A DNA stretch of 64,000 nucleotides. Source: Nocardia huaxiensis. GTDB lineage: Bacteria; Actinomycetota; Actinomycetes; Mycobacteriales; Mycobacteriaceae. The notes beneath the pieces were generated by a model, which saw only the letters and a list, made by a program, of their open reading frames with translations, did no database searches and was not told the DNA's origin. Shown here in pieces: positions 42,774 to 51,264 of the stretch (its first letter is position 1; every line of letters starts with the position of its first letter). The stretch is taken from contig NZ_CP059399.1 in the NCBI RefSeq assembly GCF_013744875.1, positions 5,890,001 to 5,954,000 of the forward strand, written 5' to 3'. The translations under genes and the position numbers were made by a program.

Positions 42774-43642
42774 CAGGCGGCCCTCCTTTCCGCGATGTAG
42801 TCGTTCCACGCCCAGCCGAGCGTGCGCCGGGCCATGACCGACACCGCGTGCTTGCGGTAGTCGGCGGTGCCGCGCACATCGTCGATGGGTTTGGCGGCGG
42901 CCGCGGCCAGCGTGCCGAACTCCCGCGCCACGTCCTCGGCGAGTGGAATCGGGTTGTCCCAGGGCAGATTCGCGGCCAGGAACTCCTGCGCCTCGACCGC
43001 CCGCAGCGGGGTCGGGCCCGCCGAGCCGATGCCGGTGCCGACCGTTCTGGTGTCGGTGTGCAGTGCGATGGCGAAGGAGCACACCGCGATCACCATGGCA
43101 TTGCGGGTGCCGACCTTGGCGAAGTACTGGGGGCCGGTGGCCGGCTTCAGCCACACGGCGCGGATCAGTTCATCCGGCTCGAGGGCGTTCTTCTTGACCC
43201 AGACGTAGAAGTCGTCGATGGGGATCATGCGGCTGCCGCGGGCCGCGGATTCGGCCTCCACCACGGCATTCGCCGCCAGCAGGGCGGGGTGCGCGTCACC
43301 GGCGGGCGAGGCGCCGCCGAGGTTGCCGCCCACCGTGCCGCGATTGCGGATCTGCGGGGAGCCGACCGTGCGGGACGCCTGGGCCAGGCCCGGCAGTTCC
43401 CGCCCGTACCGGTTGATGATCTTCACGTACGGGACGCCGGAACCGATGCGCAGCTGCCCGTCGGTCCGATCGACGTGGAACACCTCCCGGCACGGGTTCA
43501 GATCCAGGATGTACTCCGGCCGATGCCGGTCGAAGTTGAGCTCCACCATGACATCGGTGCCGCCCTGAATCGGCACCGCGTCCGGGTGCTCCGCCTTGAG
43601 TTCCAGGGCGTGAGCCCAGGAGTTGGGTCGCAAGAATTCCAT
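42773..43642 (-). CDS. pucC: Xanthine dehydrogenase, FAD-binding subunit (PucC type)
   Basis: A 289-aa medium subunit of the CoxM/XdhB type that passes electrons from Fe-S to FAD and NAD. FAD contacts are seen in PIQGGTDVMVELN (about 24-36) and in GSPQIRNRGTVGGNLGGASPAGDAHPALLA. The C-terminal CO-dehydrogenase-like domain ends TADYRKHAVSVMARRTL. It lies 16 nt after uox2 and overlaps the Fe-S subunit, so it belongs to the one long minus-strand operon from uraD2 to XdhC. Confidence 0.94.
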   Translation of the reverse strand: MEFLRPNSWAHALELKAEHPDAVPIQGGTDVMVELNFDRHRPEYILDLNPCREVFHVDRTDGQLRIGSGVPYVKIINRYGRELPGLAQASRTVGSPQIRNRGTVGGNLGGASPAGDAHPALLAANAVVEAESAARGSRMIPIDDFYVWVKKNALEPDELIRAVWLKPATGPQYFAKVGTRNAMVIAVCSFAIALHTDTRTVGTGIGSAGPTPLRAVEAQEFLAANLPWDNPIPLAEDVAREFGTLAAAAAKPIDDVRGTADYRKHAVSVMARRTLGWAWNDYIAERRAA

Positions 43643-43658
43643 TGTGCCGCTCCCGATC

Positions 43659-44531
43659 TCAATCCCACGCCGGACCGGCGGCCGGAACCTCGCGCACCAC
43701 CGTGCCCTCGATGAGTCCGTACGGACGGTCGGCGGCCCAGAACACCTCGTTGTCGTTGACCTGCCCGAAGTGCGACAGATCCACCTCGAAGTGATGCTTG
43801 TTCGGCAGGGCCAGCTTGACTTCCACGATGTCGGAGACGGTTTCGAGGACCCGCTCCCCCATCTCGTAGAGGGTCTGCTGCAGCGACAGCGAATGGGTGT
43901 CGGCGAAAGCCTGGAGCAGGCAACGCTTCACCACCTCGTAGGACTTGTCCCACTCGACGCTGTCGGAGGTGTGCCGCCACTGGGCATTGACCTCGGTGGC
44001 CAGCACGCGGTCGCGGGTCTCGCGCAGGGTGGTGTAGCGGTCCTTGATGAAGCCGTGGAACTCCGAGCCGGTGGAGTTCAGCACCGTCATGTCCTTGAGC
44101 CCGGACACGACCCACGCCTTGCGGCCGTCGTAATGCACCACGGCCGTGCGGGTTTCGCGGTTGGACTTCACGAACGAATGCGGATGGCTGTTGAGCCCCA
44201 CCACATTCCGCTCCCAGGTGTACTCCTCCAGCTCCACCCGCGCGTGATGGATGGTGGGCTGCGAATCCACGAAGTGCCGGGCCAGCTTCAGGCCGAAGTC
44301 CTCCGGCGAGGAGATGCCGTACTGCTTGGCGAAGGAGAACACCGTGTTCTTCTGGGTGTCCGTCGGCAGCACCGTGCCGTTGTCGCCGGTGTAGTGCACG
44401 GCCTCCATGTCGCCGGACAGCGCCACACTCACGTTCAGGTCCCGCAGATCGTGCTTGGCGCCGTTCTTGGTCACCCGCACGACGCGAGTCTCGGCCTTGC
44501 CGTAGCGATTCGGACCTAGCTTGATCGACAT
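43659..44531 (-). CDS. uox: Urate oxidase (uricase), copy 2
   Basis: A second uricase, 290 aa, with the same active-site set: Lys in GPNRYGKAE, Thr in LPTDTQKNT, and His in LPNKHHFEVDLSHF. It differs at many positions from the copy at 28824 (for example KQYGISSPEDFGLKLARHF against KEKGVDAIEDFALTLADHF), so it is not a recent duplicate. ATG at 44531 begins MSIKLGPN, 3 nt after the uraH2 stop. It stands directly before the xanthine dehydrogenase genes, so this copy may handle urate made inside the cell (inference). Confidence 0.95.
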   Translation of the reverse strand: MSIKLGPNRYGKAETRVVRVTKNGAKHDLRDLNVSVALSGDMEAVHYTGDNGTVLPTDTQKNTVFSFAKQYGISSPEDFGLKLARHFVDSQPTIHHARVELEEYTWERNVVGLNSHPHSFVKSNRETRTAVVHYDGRKAWVVSGLKDMTVLNSTGSEFHGFIKDRYTTLRETRDRVLATEVNAQWRHTSDSVEWDKSYEVVKRCLLQAFADTHSLSLQQTLYEMGERVLETVSDIVEVKLALPNKHHFEVDLSHFGQVNDNEVFWAADRPYGLIEGTVVREVPAAGPAWD

Positions 44532-44534
44532 GGT

Positions 44535-44834
44535 TCAGCTACCTCGATAGGTGGAGAAGGAATAGGGACTCAACAGCAGCGGCACGTGATAGTGCTGCGC
44601 CGGATCGGTGACGGTGAAAGCGATGGTCACCGAGGGGTAGAACGGGCTGAGATCACCGGTCTCGAAGATCAGGCGGTGTACGCCGGGCTCGGGAGCGGGC
44701 AGATCCTTGATGCGCCCGTCGGCATCGGTGCGGCCCTCGGCGAGAAGTGTGCCGTCGGCCGCTTCGAGTCGCACCGCCATATCCTCGGCGGGCTTCCCGG
44801 TCGCGGCGTTGAGCACATGCGTGGACAGACTCAT
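44535..44834 (-). CDS. uraH: 5-hydroxyisourate hydrolase, copy 2
   Basis: A 99-aa transthyretin-like HIU hydrolase acting on the uricase product. N-terminal STHVLNAATGKPAEDMAVRL and C-terminal HYHVPLLLSPYSFSTYRGS with the diagnostic YRGS. ATG at 44834 overlaps the uraD2 stop (ATGA). It lacks a secretory or peroxisomal signal, and its gene order uraD2-uraH2-uox2 repeats that of cassette 1. Confidence 0.95.
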   Translation of the reverse strand: MSLSTHVLNAATGKPAEDMAVRLEAADGTLLAEGRTDADGRIKDLPAPEPGVHRLIFETGDLSPFYPSVTIAFTVTDPAQHYHVPLLLSPYSFSTYRGS

Positions 44835-45355
44835 ATCAGCCCCAGCAGTTTTCGAATGCGCAACACGGTGATATCCGCGAGTTCGGCTCGGACAGCGAGA
44901 CGTTCGTCCTCGACCGAGTTGTGCAGCCGGCGATGCAGTTCGGAGAGCATCTCCCCCGCGCTGCGGCCGGTGGCCCGAATCAGGAACACATGCCCGAAAC
45001 GGTTCTCGTAGGCGATGTTTCGCGCCCTGAGCTCCTCCAGAACAGCGGCCTCGGCACTCGCGGTGCCCGACTGCTCTTCTTGTGACCACTGCGCCTCGCG
45101 CTGCGAAAGCTCCTGCGGCTTCGCGGCTTCGGCGCGATCACCGATCCTGGGGTGGGCGGAGAGGGCCTCTTCTATATCGGCCCAATCCAATTCCCGTATG
45201 CCGGCTCGCGCGGCCTCGTCCAGGCTCGCCTCGTCCATATAGGGACGATTCGCGACCATCTTCCGCGCCCAGCGCCGCGACGCGCAGCAGGTCAGCAGCT
45301 GCGCCTCGGCATCCTCCAGGGGCAGCGATCCGAGCCATTCCAGGCGACTCGACAT
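44831..45355 (-). CDS. uraD: OHCU decarboxylase, copy 2
   Basis: A 174-aa paralogue of the gene at 30064. It has the catalytic histidine in SAHPRIGD, the SQEEQSGTA segment and YENRFGHVFLIRATGRSAGEML. The ATG at 45355 with GGAGG 4 nt upstream is chosen over longer in-frame starts. First gene of the cassette 2 operon, with a 22-bp perfect dyad 24 nt upstream of the start at 45379-45400. Confidence 0.92.
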   Translation of the reverse strand: MSSRLEWLGSLPLEDAEAQLLTCCASRRWARKMVANRPYMDEASLDEAARAGIRELDWADIEEALSAHPRIGDRAEAAKPQELSQREAQWSQEEQSGTASAEAAVLEELRARNIAYENRFGHVFLIRATGRSAGEMLSELHRRLHNSVEDERLAVRAELADITVLRIRKLLGLI

Positions 45356-45378
45356 CCGACCTCCATCCATTGGCGTGT

Positions 45379-45400
45379 TGCCCGGTAAGTACACCGGGCA
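45379..45400. promoter_or_regulatory. Perfect inverted repeat, candidate PucR operator
   Basis: TGCCCGGT-AAGTAC-ACCGGGCA lies in the 163-bp gap between uraD2 and the divergent pucR gene, starting 24 nt upstream of uraD2. It is the most symmetric element in that gap and the best candidate site for the adjacent PucR protein. A plain hairpin in the uraD2 leader is the alternative. Confidence 0.55.
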
Positions 45401-45518
45401 CTCGTCCAGGACGGCAGGGACGAGACCTCCGAATCTGTGGCCTGCTTCACACCGCGTTGTTCGTAGATACATCCAAGGCTCGTAACCCCGCAGTCATCGA
45501 CTGTTAGCGTGAGCAATC

Positions 45519-47027
45519 ATGCGCCTGCGCTCTTTGCTCGGTATGACCGACATCGGCCTGGAGCTCGTCACCGGAGAAGACGAGCTCGACCGGTTCGTAC
45601 GCTGGGTGGTCACCACGGACATGCTCGACCCCAGCCGCTACCTCTCGGGCGGCGAACTCGTGCTCACGGGCATGCAGTGGCGCCGGGCCGACGGGGACAG
45701 CGAAACCTTCGTGGCGGCGCTCGCACGGGCCAAGGTGGCCGCGCTGGCCGCCGGGGACGCGCTATACGGCGAACCGCCCGCCGATATCGTCGAGGCCTGT
45801 CGGAAACACCGAATCCCGCTGTTCCGGGTGCCCGAGCAGATCGCCTTCGCGACGGTTACCGAGCAGGTCAACCGGCATTTGTCGACCGGGCGGGCGGCGG
45901 ATCTGGCGGCCATTCTGGATCGGCATCGCAAACTGGTGTCCGGGGGCGGACTGGATTCGGTGCTCGAGCTGATCGACCGGGAGCTCGGCACCCGATGTTG
46001 GGTGGTGTCCTCGACCGGGCGGATCGTGGCCGGGCCCTCGGAGCTTCCGCCCAACGGGTTGCGGACGGCCTTCCTGGCCGCACGACGGCTGCCGCACGTG
46101 GTCACCCTCGAGGGTGCCCGGTATTCGCTGTTCGCGGTCGATCCCGACGGCACCTCGCGGGTCGCGGACTGGTTCCTGGTGTTCGAGAGCGACCACAAGG
46201 ACTGGTCCGAGGAACGCCGGCTCATCACCGGCGAACTCGCGGCAGTCGTCTCACTCGAGCGGGCGCGACTGGATGATCGGCAGAGCGCCGAGGGGCGGCT
46301 GGCGCAGGAACTCATCGAGCTGATCGTGTCCGACGCCAAGCCCGCCGACATCATCGCGCGGCTCGAACTCACCGGACTCGGCCTGTCCGAGCGGTATCTC
46401 GCGGTGGCCGCGACCGCCGACGCGGGGGCGGTGCGGCCGCGCGAACTGCGGGCGCTGCTGCGCGAAATCCTTTACGGCGCAAGCCCGGCCGCGGGCGTCG
46501 TGGACGGTGAGGCCATCGCGCTGGTGCCGCTCGGCGACGATCCGCACATCGACGATCGCATTCACCGCGCCATCGAAGCGCTCACGCCCGGCTTGCAGGG
46601 CAGCCGGCTGTCCGTGGGCATCAGCGGCGGCGTCGACGGCGAGGGCCTGCGCGGCGCGGTCGAGGAAGCCCGCTACGCGCGGCGTATGGCCGCCGAACGC
46701 AATCAGCCCACCAGCGTGGTACGCCACGACGAACTGGCCACACACATGCTGCTGCTGGCCAGCGTCCCCGACGAGGTGCGGCGCATGTTCCGGGTGCGGC
46801 TGCTGGATCCGCTGATCAACTACGACAAGGACAATCGCTCCGATCTGGTCCACACCCTGGAGACCTTCCTCGAGGTCTCCGGGTCATGGACCAAATGCGC
46901 GGAAATGCTGCACCTGCACGTGAACACACTGCGCTACCGGATCCAGCGCATCGAGGAACTCACCGAACGCGACCTGTCCCGGCTCGAAGATCGCGTCGAC
47001 TTCTTCCTGGCGCTGGCGCTGCGCTGA
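45519..47027 (+). CDS. pucR: PucR-family transcriptional regulator
   Basis: A 502-aa PucR-type activator of purine catabolism. The N-terminal PucR sensor domain covers about 1-125 (RSLLGMTDIGLELVTGEDELD, GGELVLTGMQW, RKHRIPLFRVP), the central region is GGDEF/CdaR-like, and the C-terminal HTH_30 domain is at about 455-500 (CAEMLHLHVNTLRYRIQRIEEL). It is divergent from the uraD2-uraH2-uox2-xdh operon, as expected for its local regulator. In Bacillus PucR responds to allantoin-pathway compounds; the effector here is unknown. ATG at 45519; no strong ribosome site. Confidence 0.92.
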   Translation: MRLRSLLGMTDIGLELVTGEDELDRFVRWVVTTDMLDPSRYLSGGELVLTGMQWRRADGDSETFVAALARAKVAALAAGDALYGEPPADIVEACRKHRIPLFRVPEQIAFATVTEQVNRHLSTGRAADLAAILDRHRKLVSGGGLDSVLELIDRELGTRCWVVSSTGRIVAGPSELPPNGLRTAFLAARRLPHVVTLEGARYSLFAVDPDGTSRVADWFLVFESDHKDWSEERRLITGELAAVVSLERARLDDRQSAEGRLAQELIELIVSDAKPADIIARLELTGLGLSERYLAVAATADAGAVRPRELRALLREILYGASPAAGVVDGEAIALVPLGDDPHIDDRIHRAIEALTPGLQGSRLSVGISGGVDGEGLRGAVEEARYARRMAAERNQPTSVVRHDELATHMLLLASVPDEVRRMFRVRLLDPLINYDKDNRSDLVHTLETFLEVSGSWTKCAEMLHLHVNTLRYRIQRIEELTERDLSRLEDRVDFFLALALR

Positions 47028-47039
47028 ATCCCGCTCGGC

Positions 47040-47915
47040 TCACCGAGATTCGGCGGTGTCGAGAACTTCGCGCAGCTTCTTGCCGAAAGCCTCGGGCTGG
47101 CCGGGATAGCCGGTTTCCTCGCCCACGAAGCCGCCATGGTGGCTCGGGAACACCGTCACCTGCTGACCGAGCAGGTCCGCGAGACTCGCCGACGTGCGAT
47201 CGCAGAAGGTGCCCGCGGACTCCTCACCGGCGGCGATCACGATGCGGGTCGGCGCGGCGCGCAGGGCGGCGATATCGGGGCGGTAGTCGGTGACCGGAGC
47301 GGAGCGCTCCGACAGCAGCGGATCATCCCGGGTGCCGTCGTCCTCCGTCGGCAGGCCGAACATGGCCGGGTCGGCGGCGGGCTGCGCGAACCACGCGTCG
47401 GTGAACTCGCCCTGCCACGAGGTGGTGGCGATGAACGTCGCCATGCCCGCGCCGAAACCCTTGGCCCGGTACGCCTCTCGGAATCCGGCCAGCGCACGGG
47501 CGGCGGCCTCGGCATCGGGCAGCACGGTGGCCAGCGGCGGCTCGTGCGCCACCAGCGTGGTGACATCGTCCGGATGGGCAGCCACCAACGCCAGCGAGGT
47601 GATCGCCCCGCCACTGCTGGCGAACATCTCCACCGGTCCCGCGCCGAGCGCCTCGATCACCGCGTGCACATCCTCGGCCTGCTCGGCCGGAACACTGTCC
47701 ACCTGCCCATCCTTGCGAACGCTTCGACCGAGTCCGCGCGGGTCATAGGTGATCACGGTGCGATCCGGGAACTCGGCCACCAGGGCACGAAAACCACTGG
47801 CGTCCATGGGCTGTCCGATGAAGAACAGCGGAGCACGGCCATCGGCGGTGGGCAACGGGCCGTGCACGTCGTAGGTGATATCGGCGTCGGCGGTCGAGAG
47901 AACGTGAGTCGTCAT
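47040..47915 (-). CDS. Alpha/beta hydrolase
   Basis: A 291-aa alpha/beta-hydrolase of unknown substrate. The strand-5 elbow reads FASSGGA, giving a candidate nucleophile Ser near residue 100. ITYDPRGLGRS precedes it, and the acid and histidine may lie in IVIAAGEES and FPSHHGGFVGE, the latter resembling a loop of actinobacterial homologues. ATG at 47915. Convergent with pucR, 12 bp apart, so not part of its operon. Possibly a detoxifying esterase or lactonase. Confidence 0.82.
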   Translation of the reverse strand: MTTHVLSTADADITYDVHGPLPTADGRAPLFFIGQPMDASGFRALVAEFPDRTVITYDPRGLGRSVRKDGQVDSVPAEQAEDVHAVIEALGAGPVEMFASSGGAITSLALVAAHPDDVTTLVAHEPPLATVLPDAEAAARALAGFREAYRAKGFGAGMATFIATTSWQGEFTDAWFAQPAADPAMFGLPTEDDGTRDDPLLSERSAPVTDYRPDIAALRAAPTRIVIAAGEESAGTFCDRTSASLADLLGQQVTVFPSHHGGFVGEETGYPGQPEAFGKKLREVLDTAESR

Positions 47916-48075
47916 ACCCGTGTAGACGCCGCGCCGGACGCAGACTCATCGGTCGTGGCCGCACGCATGCTCGGAGGAACGGCCGGCGTACGGGTTCACC
48001 CCATTCGGGCGGGGCGTCCCGGCAGGTAGGCGGCCTAGCGTCGAGTGAAACCGAGCAGCGGAGAGGATGCACACC

Positions 48076-48768
48076 ATGGCCGATACACCGGCAATCGTTC
48101 TGGTCCACGGGTTCTGGGGTGGGGCCGCCCACTGGGCGAAGGTCATCGTCGAATTGCGGCGGCGCGGCTACGGCTCGCTGCACGCGGTGGAGAATCCGCT
48201 CACCTCGCTCGCCGAGGATGCCGAGCGCACCCGGAAGATGGTGCGGCAGATCGACGGCCCGGTGCTGTTGGTCGGGCACGCCTACGGTGGCGCGGTCATC
48301 ACCGAGGCCGGTGACCTGCCCAATGTGGTGGGGCTGGTCTATATCGCGGCCTTCGCGCCGGAGGCCGGGGAGAGCCCGGGGCAGCTCAGTCAGCGCACGC
48401 CACCGGCGGCGCTGCCCGATCTCGCACCCGACTCCGACGGGTACCTGTGGATCGCGCAGGACAGGTTCCGGGCGGATTTCTGTCAGGACCTGTCCGAGGA
48501 CGAGGCGCTGGTCATGGCGGTCACCCAGAAGGCCCCGCTGGCGACCACGTTCGGTGACCCGGTCACCGCGCCCGCGTGGCGGGTGAAGCCCACCTGGTAT
48601 CAGGTGTCGACGGCCGATCGCATGATCGATCCCGGCACCGAGCGCTGGATGGCCGAGCGGATGCGGCCGCGCGAGATCGTCGAGCTGGCGGCGAGCCATG
48701 CCTCCCTGGCCTCGCAGCCCGCGGCCGTCGCCGATCTCATCGATACCGCGGTGGCCGACCTGCGATGA
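48076..48768 (+). CDS. Alpha/beta-hydrolase-fold protein lacking the nucleophilic serine
   Basis: A 230-aa small alpha/beta-hydrolase-fold protein of the EstC/salicylate-esterase-like type. It keeps VLVHGFWGGAAHW, and the late His in AASHASLASQP. The nucleophile elbow reads GHAYGGAVI, where GHSYGG is usual, so the serine is alanine. It may therefore be a non-hydrolytic binder or use another chemistry. The ATG at 48076 has GGAGAGG 9 nt upstream; the ATG at 48067 directly abuts that site and is rejected. Ends at a strong hairpin. Confidence 0.82.
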   Translation: MADTPAIVLVHGFWGGAAHWAKVIVELRRRGYGSLHAVENPLTSLAEDAERTRKMVRQIDGPVLLVGHAYGGAVITEAGDLPNVVGLVYIAAFAPEAGESPGQLSQRTPPAALPDLAPDSDGYLWIAQDRFRADFCQDLSEDEALVMAVTQKAPLATTFGDPVTAPAWRVKPTWYQVSTADRMIDPGTERWMAERMRPREIVELAASHASLASQPAAVADLIDTAVADLR

Positions 48769-48780
48769 TCCCCGACAAAG

Positions 48781-48809
48781 CGAAAGCCCCTGCACAGCAG
48801 GGGCTTTCG
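48781..48809. terminator. Bidirectional intrinsic terminator
   Basis: Perfect 13-bp stem CGAAAGCCCCTGC / GCAGGGGCTTTCG with a 3-nt loop, ending in TTTCGT. It lies between the hydrolase-like gene and the convergent msrA. The strongest terminator in the window. Confidence 0.88.
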
Positions 48810-48827
48810 TCGTTCACAGGGTGATTC

Positions 48828-49343
48828 TCACTCGGCGGCGGCAGGCCGCTTGGGCAGCTTCCAGCCCGGCCGCGGGAAGTGGCAGGTGTAGCCGTTCGGG
48901 TAGCGCAGCAGGTAGTCCTGATGCTCGGGCTCGGCCTCCCAGAAGGTGGCGGCCGGGGTCACCTCGGTGACGACCTTGCCCGGCCACAGTCCCGACGCGT
49001 CCACATCGGCGATGGTGTCGAGCGCCACCCGCTTCTGCTCGTCGTCGAGATAGAAGATGGCCGATCGATAGCTGCTGCCGATGTCATTGCCCTGCCGATC
49101 CACCGTGGACGGATCGTGGATCTGGAAGAAGAACTCCAGCAGCGCCCGGTAATCGGTCTCGCGCGGGTCGTAGACGATCTCGACGGCCTCCGCATGCCCC
49201 GGATGATTCCGGTAGTCGGGGTTGTCATTGGAGCCGCCGGTGTAGCCGACCCGGGTCGACAAAACACCCGGCTGCCTGCGAATCAGGTCCTGCATGCCCC
49301 AGAAACACCCACCGGCAAGAATCGCTGTACGCGTGTCGGTCAC
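48828..49343 (-). CDS. msrA: Peptide-methionine (S)-S-oxide reductase MsrA
   Basis: Repairs methionine-S-sulfoxide in proteins using thioredoxin. The 171-aa protein starts [16 protein letters not shown] with nucleophilic Cys13, followed by [30 protein letters not shown] and [24 protein letters not shown] possible resolving cysteine is in [13 protein letters not shown] at 49343 is chosen because AAGGAGG lies just upstream. Ends at the shared terminator 48781-48809. Confidence 0.95.
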   Translation of the reverse strand: MTDTRTAILAGGCFWGMQDLIRRQPGVLSTRVGYTGGSNDNPDYRNHPGHAEAVEIVYDPRETDYRALLEFFFQIHDPSTVDRQGNDIGSSYRSAIFYLDDEQKRVALDTIADVDASGLWPGKVVTEVTPAATFWEAEPEHQDYLLRYPNGYTCHFPRPGWKLPKRPAAAE

Positions 49344-49436
49344 GCTTCCTCCTTCGTTCGGCCCTCCATACAACCCGCGCCACGGCTCGGAAGTTCCCTA
49401 CCCGGACCACGAATCGGACACGGTTATATTCGGCGG

Positions 49437-50072
49437 ATGCATTGGGACCAGATGACCGATACGACCGATGATCTCCGCCGCCGCGTCACCCGCCTCCGCT
49501 GCGGTGTGGGCCAGCTCGGCATCCTCGAGTCGATCATCGAAGCATCCTTCGGCCCCTGGCTCGGCGCCGTGGACGCCGACGGCCGCGGCGCGGCCGAACT
49601 CAGAATGCACCTCATCGGCCGGTTCCGCCTCACCGCAGTGGTCACCAGTGCCGGGAAGTTCAGCGTCATCCAGCTCAATGCGCCGAAGAAGATGGGCGGC
49701 GAACGCGTCCTGTCGCCCAAGGCCGCCCTCCGCAAAGGCTGGGAGGAAGCCGAGGAGGCGATGCCCAAGCAGCAGCAGTGGCTCGACTACGTCATGACCT
49801 GGGTCGAGGACGCCAGCGCCGCGGTGGACCGGCGAGCCATTCTCGAACACCAGCTCAAAGGCGCCGACCGCCGCCTGGTCGCCCTCGAGAACACCCTCGA
49901 GGGGCTCCGGGCCAACCTGCGCGAACGCGAACAGGTCCGCGACGAACTGGCCGCCGAGGTCGAGCAGATCCGCCGCGACCTGCGCACCGAACTGGAAGCC
50001 CGCGCCGCCAAACGCGGCGTCACCCTGCCCCCGCTGGACGAAACCGACTCGCCCGCACCGTCATCCCTGTGA
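49437..50072 (+). CDS. Hypothetical protein with C-terminal coiled coil
   Basis: A 211-aa protein of unknown function. The N-terminal 130 residues form an unrecognised globular region (GRFRLTAVVTSAGKFSVIQL and then GGERVLSPKAALRKGWEEAE). Residues about 135-195 are a clear heptad-rich coiled coil (RAILEHQLKGADRRLVALEN, then further helix to EARAAKRG). The start is ATG 49437 or ATG 49452; no decisive ribosome site. Divergent from msrA and followed after 21 bp by an F420-type oxidoreductase. Confidence 0.68.
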   Translation: MHWDQMTDTTDDLRRRVTRLRCGVGQLGILESIIEASFGPWLGAVDADGRGAAELRMHLIGRFRLTAVVTSAGKFSVIQLNAPKKMGGERVLSPKAALRKGWEEAEEAMPKQQQWLDYVMTWVEDASAAVDRRAILEHQLKGADRRLVALENTLEGLRANLREREQVRDELAAEVEQIRRDLRTELEARAAKRGVTLPPLDETDSPAPSSL

Positions 50073-50093
50073 CGGGGCTGGCATGATCGCGGG

Positions 50094-50981
50094 GTGAATC
50101 TACGTTTCGGTATTCAGTGGGCGCCGACGGTGACCGAGCTGCCGCGGCTGCGCGCGATGGCCAAGGAGGCGGACCGGGAAGGGCTCGACCTGCTCGGCAT
50201 TCAGGATCACCCGTACTCGGGCGGCCTCGCCGACACCTTCGCGGTGATCGCCACCATACTGGCGGAAACCGAACGGCTGCGGGTCTTTCCGGATGTGGCC
50301 AGCCTGCCGCTGCGCGGCCCCGCCATGCTCGGCAAGCAGGCCGCGACCCTGGATCTGCTCAGCGGCGGCCGATTCGAACTCGCCCTGGGCGCGGGCGCTT
50401 TCTGGCCCGCCATCGGCGCGATGGGCGGCCCCGTCCGCTCCAATCCCGAAGCGCTGCAAGCCCTCGAGGAAGCCACCGCCATCATCCGCGCCATGTGGCA
50501 CCCCGGCACCAAGGCGAAAGTCGTAGGGGCCCACTACACCGTGAAGGGCGTCCAATCCGGCCCCGCCCCCGCCCACCCGGTCGGCATCTGGTTCGGCAGC
50601 GTCGGCCCCAGGGCCAACGCCCTCACCGGCCGCATAGCCGACGGCTGGGCCGCCCCCATCCCGCACTACCTGCCCTACGAGAAATGGCAAGCGACACAGG
50701 ACATCATCTCCGCCGCCGCCCTCGACGCAGGCCGCAACCCCACCGACATCATGCGCATGGCCCAACTCGTCGGCACCATCACCGAAGCCCCCGGCCAGGT
50801 CACCCTCCAAGGTGAGAATCCCATCCGCACCGACGCCGCCGGCTGGGCCGCCGTCCTCGCCGACCTGGCCACCGAAACCGGCTTCGACACCTTCGTCTAC
50901 TGGCCCGAATCCTCCGACGAAACCCAACTCCGTCGCTGGATCAACGACGTAATCCCCGCCACCCGAGCCCTCCTGGCCTGA
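50094..50981 (+). CDS. LLM-class F420-dependent type oxidoreductase
   Basis: A 295-aa luciferase-like TIM-barrel protein: FGIQWAPTVTELPRLRAMAK at strand 1, LGIQDHPYSGGLADTF, the LLSGGRFELALGAGAFWPAI loop, and VGIWFGSVGPRANALTGRIADGW. This pattern is common in actinobacterial F420-using reductases and monooxygenases. GTG start at 50094, 21 nt after the upstream coiled-coil gene. Codons in the last third are strikingly C-rich. Followed by a perfect inverted repeat and the tRNA cluster. Substrate unknown. Confidence 0.85.
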   Translation: MNLRFGIQWAPTVTELPRLRAMAKEADREGLDLLGIQDHPYSGGLADTFAVIATILAETERLRVFPDVASLPLRGPAMLGKQAATLDLLSGGRFELALGAGAFWPAIGAMGGPVRSNPEALQALEEATAIIRAMWHPGTKAKVVGAHYTVKGVQSGPAPAHPVGIWFGSVGPRANALTGRIADGWAAPIPHYLPYEKWQATQDIISAAALDAGRNPTDIMRMAQLVGTITEAPGQVTLQGENPIRTDAAGWAAVLADLATETGFDTFVYWPESSDETQLRRWINDVIPATRALLA

Positions 50982-50988
50982 CAAGCAA

Positions 50989-51048
50989 GATCAGGGAGCT
51001 CGCACGGCGGCGGTTCGGACACATTCCCGCCACCAGAGCTCCCTGATC
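50989..51048. terminator. Long-loop inverted repeat before the tRNA cluster
   Basis: Perfect 13-bp arms GATCAGGGAGCTC (50989-51001) and GAGCTCCCTGATC (51036-51048) enclose 34 nt. It lies 7 nt after the oxidoreductase stop and 6 nt from the 3' end of the first tRNA, so it may terminate both convergent transcripts. Confidence 0.5.
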
Positions 51049-51054
51049 GTGAAG

Positions 51055-51128
51055 TCGACCCGACGGGATTCGAACCCGCATCCTCCGCCGTGACAGGGCG
51101 GCGCTCTCAGCCGTTGAGCTACGGATCG
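51055..51128 (-). tRNA. tRNA-Asp (GTC), atypical
   Basis: Cloverleaf read on the minus strand: acceptor CGATCCG/CGGGTCG with one G-U pair, D stem GCTC/GAGC, anticodon arm CCGCC CTGTCAC GGCGG with GTC anticodon, T arm GCGGG TTCGAAT CCCGT, discriminator A. 74 nt, no encoded CCA. A C1-G72 pair is unusual for an elongator tRNA. Confidence 0.78.
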
Positions 51129-51155
51129 TTCGGCCCGACGCCGGGTGGCGTCGGG

Positions 51156-51230
51156 TGGCTGGCTCGGCAGGGATCGAACCTGCGATTCTCCGCTCAACAG
51201 GCGGACGCTCTGCCCCTGAGCTACGAGCCA
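51156..51230 (-). tRNA. tRNA-Asn (GTT), atypical
   Basis: Acceptor TGGCTCG/CGAGCCA, D stem GCTC/GAGC, anticodon arm TCCGC CTGTTGA GCGGA with GTT anticodon, T arm GCAGG TTCGATC CCTGC, discriminator G and an encoded CCA (51156-51158). The body is 72 nt. All stems pair; the T1-A72 start is non-standard for most elongators. Confidence 0.82.
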
Positions 51231-51264
51231 ATGCGGGGCGACGGGGGTCGGACCCCCGGCGCCG

